From Claveliimonas acetigenes (GTDB lineage: Bacteria; Bacillota; Clostridia; Lachnospirales; Lachnospiraceae): a stretch of 52,877 bases of DNA. Position 1 is the first letter of the stretch. Each line of letters opens with the position of its first letter. The notes below the pieces were generated by a model. That model did no database searches and was not told the origin of the DNA. It worked only from the letters and a program-made list of their open reading frames with translations. Below, piece after piece: positions 52,781 to 52,877 of the stretch. Position numbers and translations under genes: made by a program. The stretch covers positions 1 through 52,877 of the forward strand of contig NZ_JAOQJU010000021.1 of the NCBI RefSeq assembly GCF_025567385.1, read 5' to 3'.

Positions 52781-52877
<97 letters not shown>

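Overview
The window looks like a Lachnospiraceae (Clostridia) chromosome. It pairs a classic oriC neighbourhood (serS, noc/parB, soj/parA, rsmG, mnmG, mnmE, jag, yidC, yidD, rnpA, rpmH, dnaA, dnaN, rlbA, recF, gyrB, gyrA) with families typical of that group (DUF3881, DUF4446, DUF3784, DUF3781, Maff2, C-GCAxxG-C-C). The right edge enters a 16S rRNA gene with a Clostridia-type 5' end. The species cannot be fixed from the sequence alone.

Region 1 (1 to about 27,404) is the right part of an integrative conjugative element (ICE) of the Tn1549-like type IV secretion class. From right to left on the minus strand it carries a partition and replication block (ParB-like, ParA, ParB, RepA with internal iterons), small ICE genes, and an AT-rich cargo patch with DNA-repair remnants. 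A divergent control region follows, with an XRE repressor and ImmA protease on the plus strand and a Y-family polymerase and YolD-like protein on the minus strand, over four operator-like palindromes. Next come a sigma-region-4 regulator, a 1753-residue sortase-anchored SpaA/Cna-B adhesin, and the transfer genes (PcfB, VirD4, Maff2, VirB6-like, PrgI, VirB4). The VirB4 gene is interrupted by a group II intron that runs off the left edge. No relaxase or integrase is in the window, so they should lie further left.

Region 2 (27,371 to 28,110) is the ICE/chromosome junction and the most unusual part. An intact tRNA-Arg(CCT) is followed by three further tRNA-Arg 5' halves. All four share the 11-base core CTTAGGAGGCG at the anticodon. 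The first two intervals are perfect 271-bp tandem copies and the third is 125 bp. The units carry promoter-like sequences that fire into the tRNA 5' half.

Region 3 (28,200 to 52,877) is core chromosome. Genes left of oriC run leftward and those right of it run rightward. Two perfect parS sites lie beside soj. DnaA boxes flank dnaA, and a DnaA-trio-like tract with an AT-rich unwinding region sits before dnaN. A 195-bp MITE-like insertion with 14-bp inverted ends and an 8-bp target duplication separates mnmG and rsmG. After gyrA come sodC, a C-GCAxxG-C-C protein, two-subunit fumarase, plsC, tRNA-Ser(GCT) and the rrn promoter, leader and 16S start.
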